Origin: Rubritepida sp.
Lineage (GTDB): Bacteria > Pseudomonadota > Alphaproteobacteria > Acetobacterales > Acetobacteraceae
NCBI GenBank assembly: GCA_007129145.1
Contig: SKWC01000282.1
Span: forward strand, 1-6,816
Length of the DNA: 6,816 bases
Reading direction: 5' to 3'
This document shows positions 6,639-6,816 of this stretch, one piece after another; position 1 is the stretch's first letter; each line of letters opens with the position of its first letter. Position numbers and translations under genes: made by a program. The notes beneath the pieces are model-generated. The model did not search any database. It saw only the letters and a list, made by a program, of their open reading frames with translations, and was not told the origin of the DNA.

Positions 6639-6667
6639 GGCGCGCCGGTTTGGCTGGCGCCCGCCCC

Positions 6668-6816
6668 ATGCCCTGGTCGGATGCGGCGCTGCTGTGGCGG
6701 CAGCGCCGCGCCATGCTGCCCGGGCTGCGGGCCGCGCTGCGCAGCCGCGCGGTCATCGTCTGCTCCGGGGCCGAGGATGCCGCATCGCCCGCGCGGCTGC
6801 GCAGCTGTGTGCTGCA
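6668..6816 (+). CDS. Start of a third cassette gene, cut by the window end
   Basis: The frame is open from the ATG at 6668 to the edge, giving 49 residues that begin MPWSDAALLWRQRRAML. A helix rich in Arg and Leu leads into a possible buried strand (RAVIVCSGAED, 28-38). This is too little to assign a family. A TTG at 6650 in the same frame has GAGG (6637-6640) 9 bases upstream and would leave an 11-base gap to the previous gene, the same spacing as between the first two cassette genes, so it may be the true start. It is probably in the same operon. Confidence 0.5.
   Translation, partial: MPWSDAALLWRQRRAMLPGLRAALRSRAVIVCSGAEDAASPARLRSCVL

Overview
The window is very GC-rich DNA with dense gene packing, strong Shine-Dalgarno (SD) sites of the GGAGG type and proteins rich in Ala, Arg and Gly. 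Together with the mix of families, this suggests an alphaproteobacterial chromosome, possibly Acetobacteraceae (Roseomonas-like). That placement is inference; no RNA gene or taxonomic marker is present. No tRNA, rRNA, CRISPR array, complete insertion sequence or attachment site was seen.

Layout: (1) 19-937, minus: a PuuE-type allantoinase gene whose reading frame is broken by one extra base in a nine-base G/C homopolymer. (2) 1038-1448, plus, divergent from (1): a small secreted protein with an OmpA-like peptidoglycan-binding domain that lacks the usual diaminopimelate-binding Asp. (3) 1523-2452, plus: a 3-hydroxyisobutyrate dehydrogenase-family NAD-dependent reductase. (4) 2528-3739, plus: a cyclopropane-fatty-acid synthase with its full set of active-site residues. 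(5) 3740-4090: a 351-base convergent gap with hairpins but no convincing gene. (6) 4091-5254, minus: a class III (CaiB/BaiF) CoA-transferase. (7) 5398-6816, plus and divergent from (6): two uncharacterised proteins and the start of a third, tightly spaced and probably co-transcribed.

Genes 1 to 6 look like ordinary accessory metabolism and envelope functions with little shared purpose. One possible link is that allantoin breakdown leads to glyoxylate and tartronate semialdehyde, which a reductase of the gene-3 family could reduce, but the sequence does not prove this. The least explained part is the right-hand cassette. Its first two proteins have no family I recognise, share a faint motif and an ungapped stretch of similarity in their C-terminal parts, and the second ends in a hydrophobic, Arg-capped segment. 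It is the best candidate here for something undescribed, but the evidence is modest and the cassette runs off the window.
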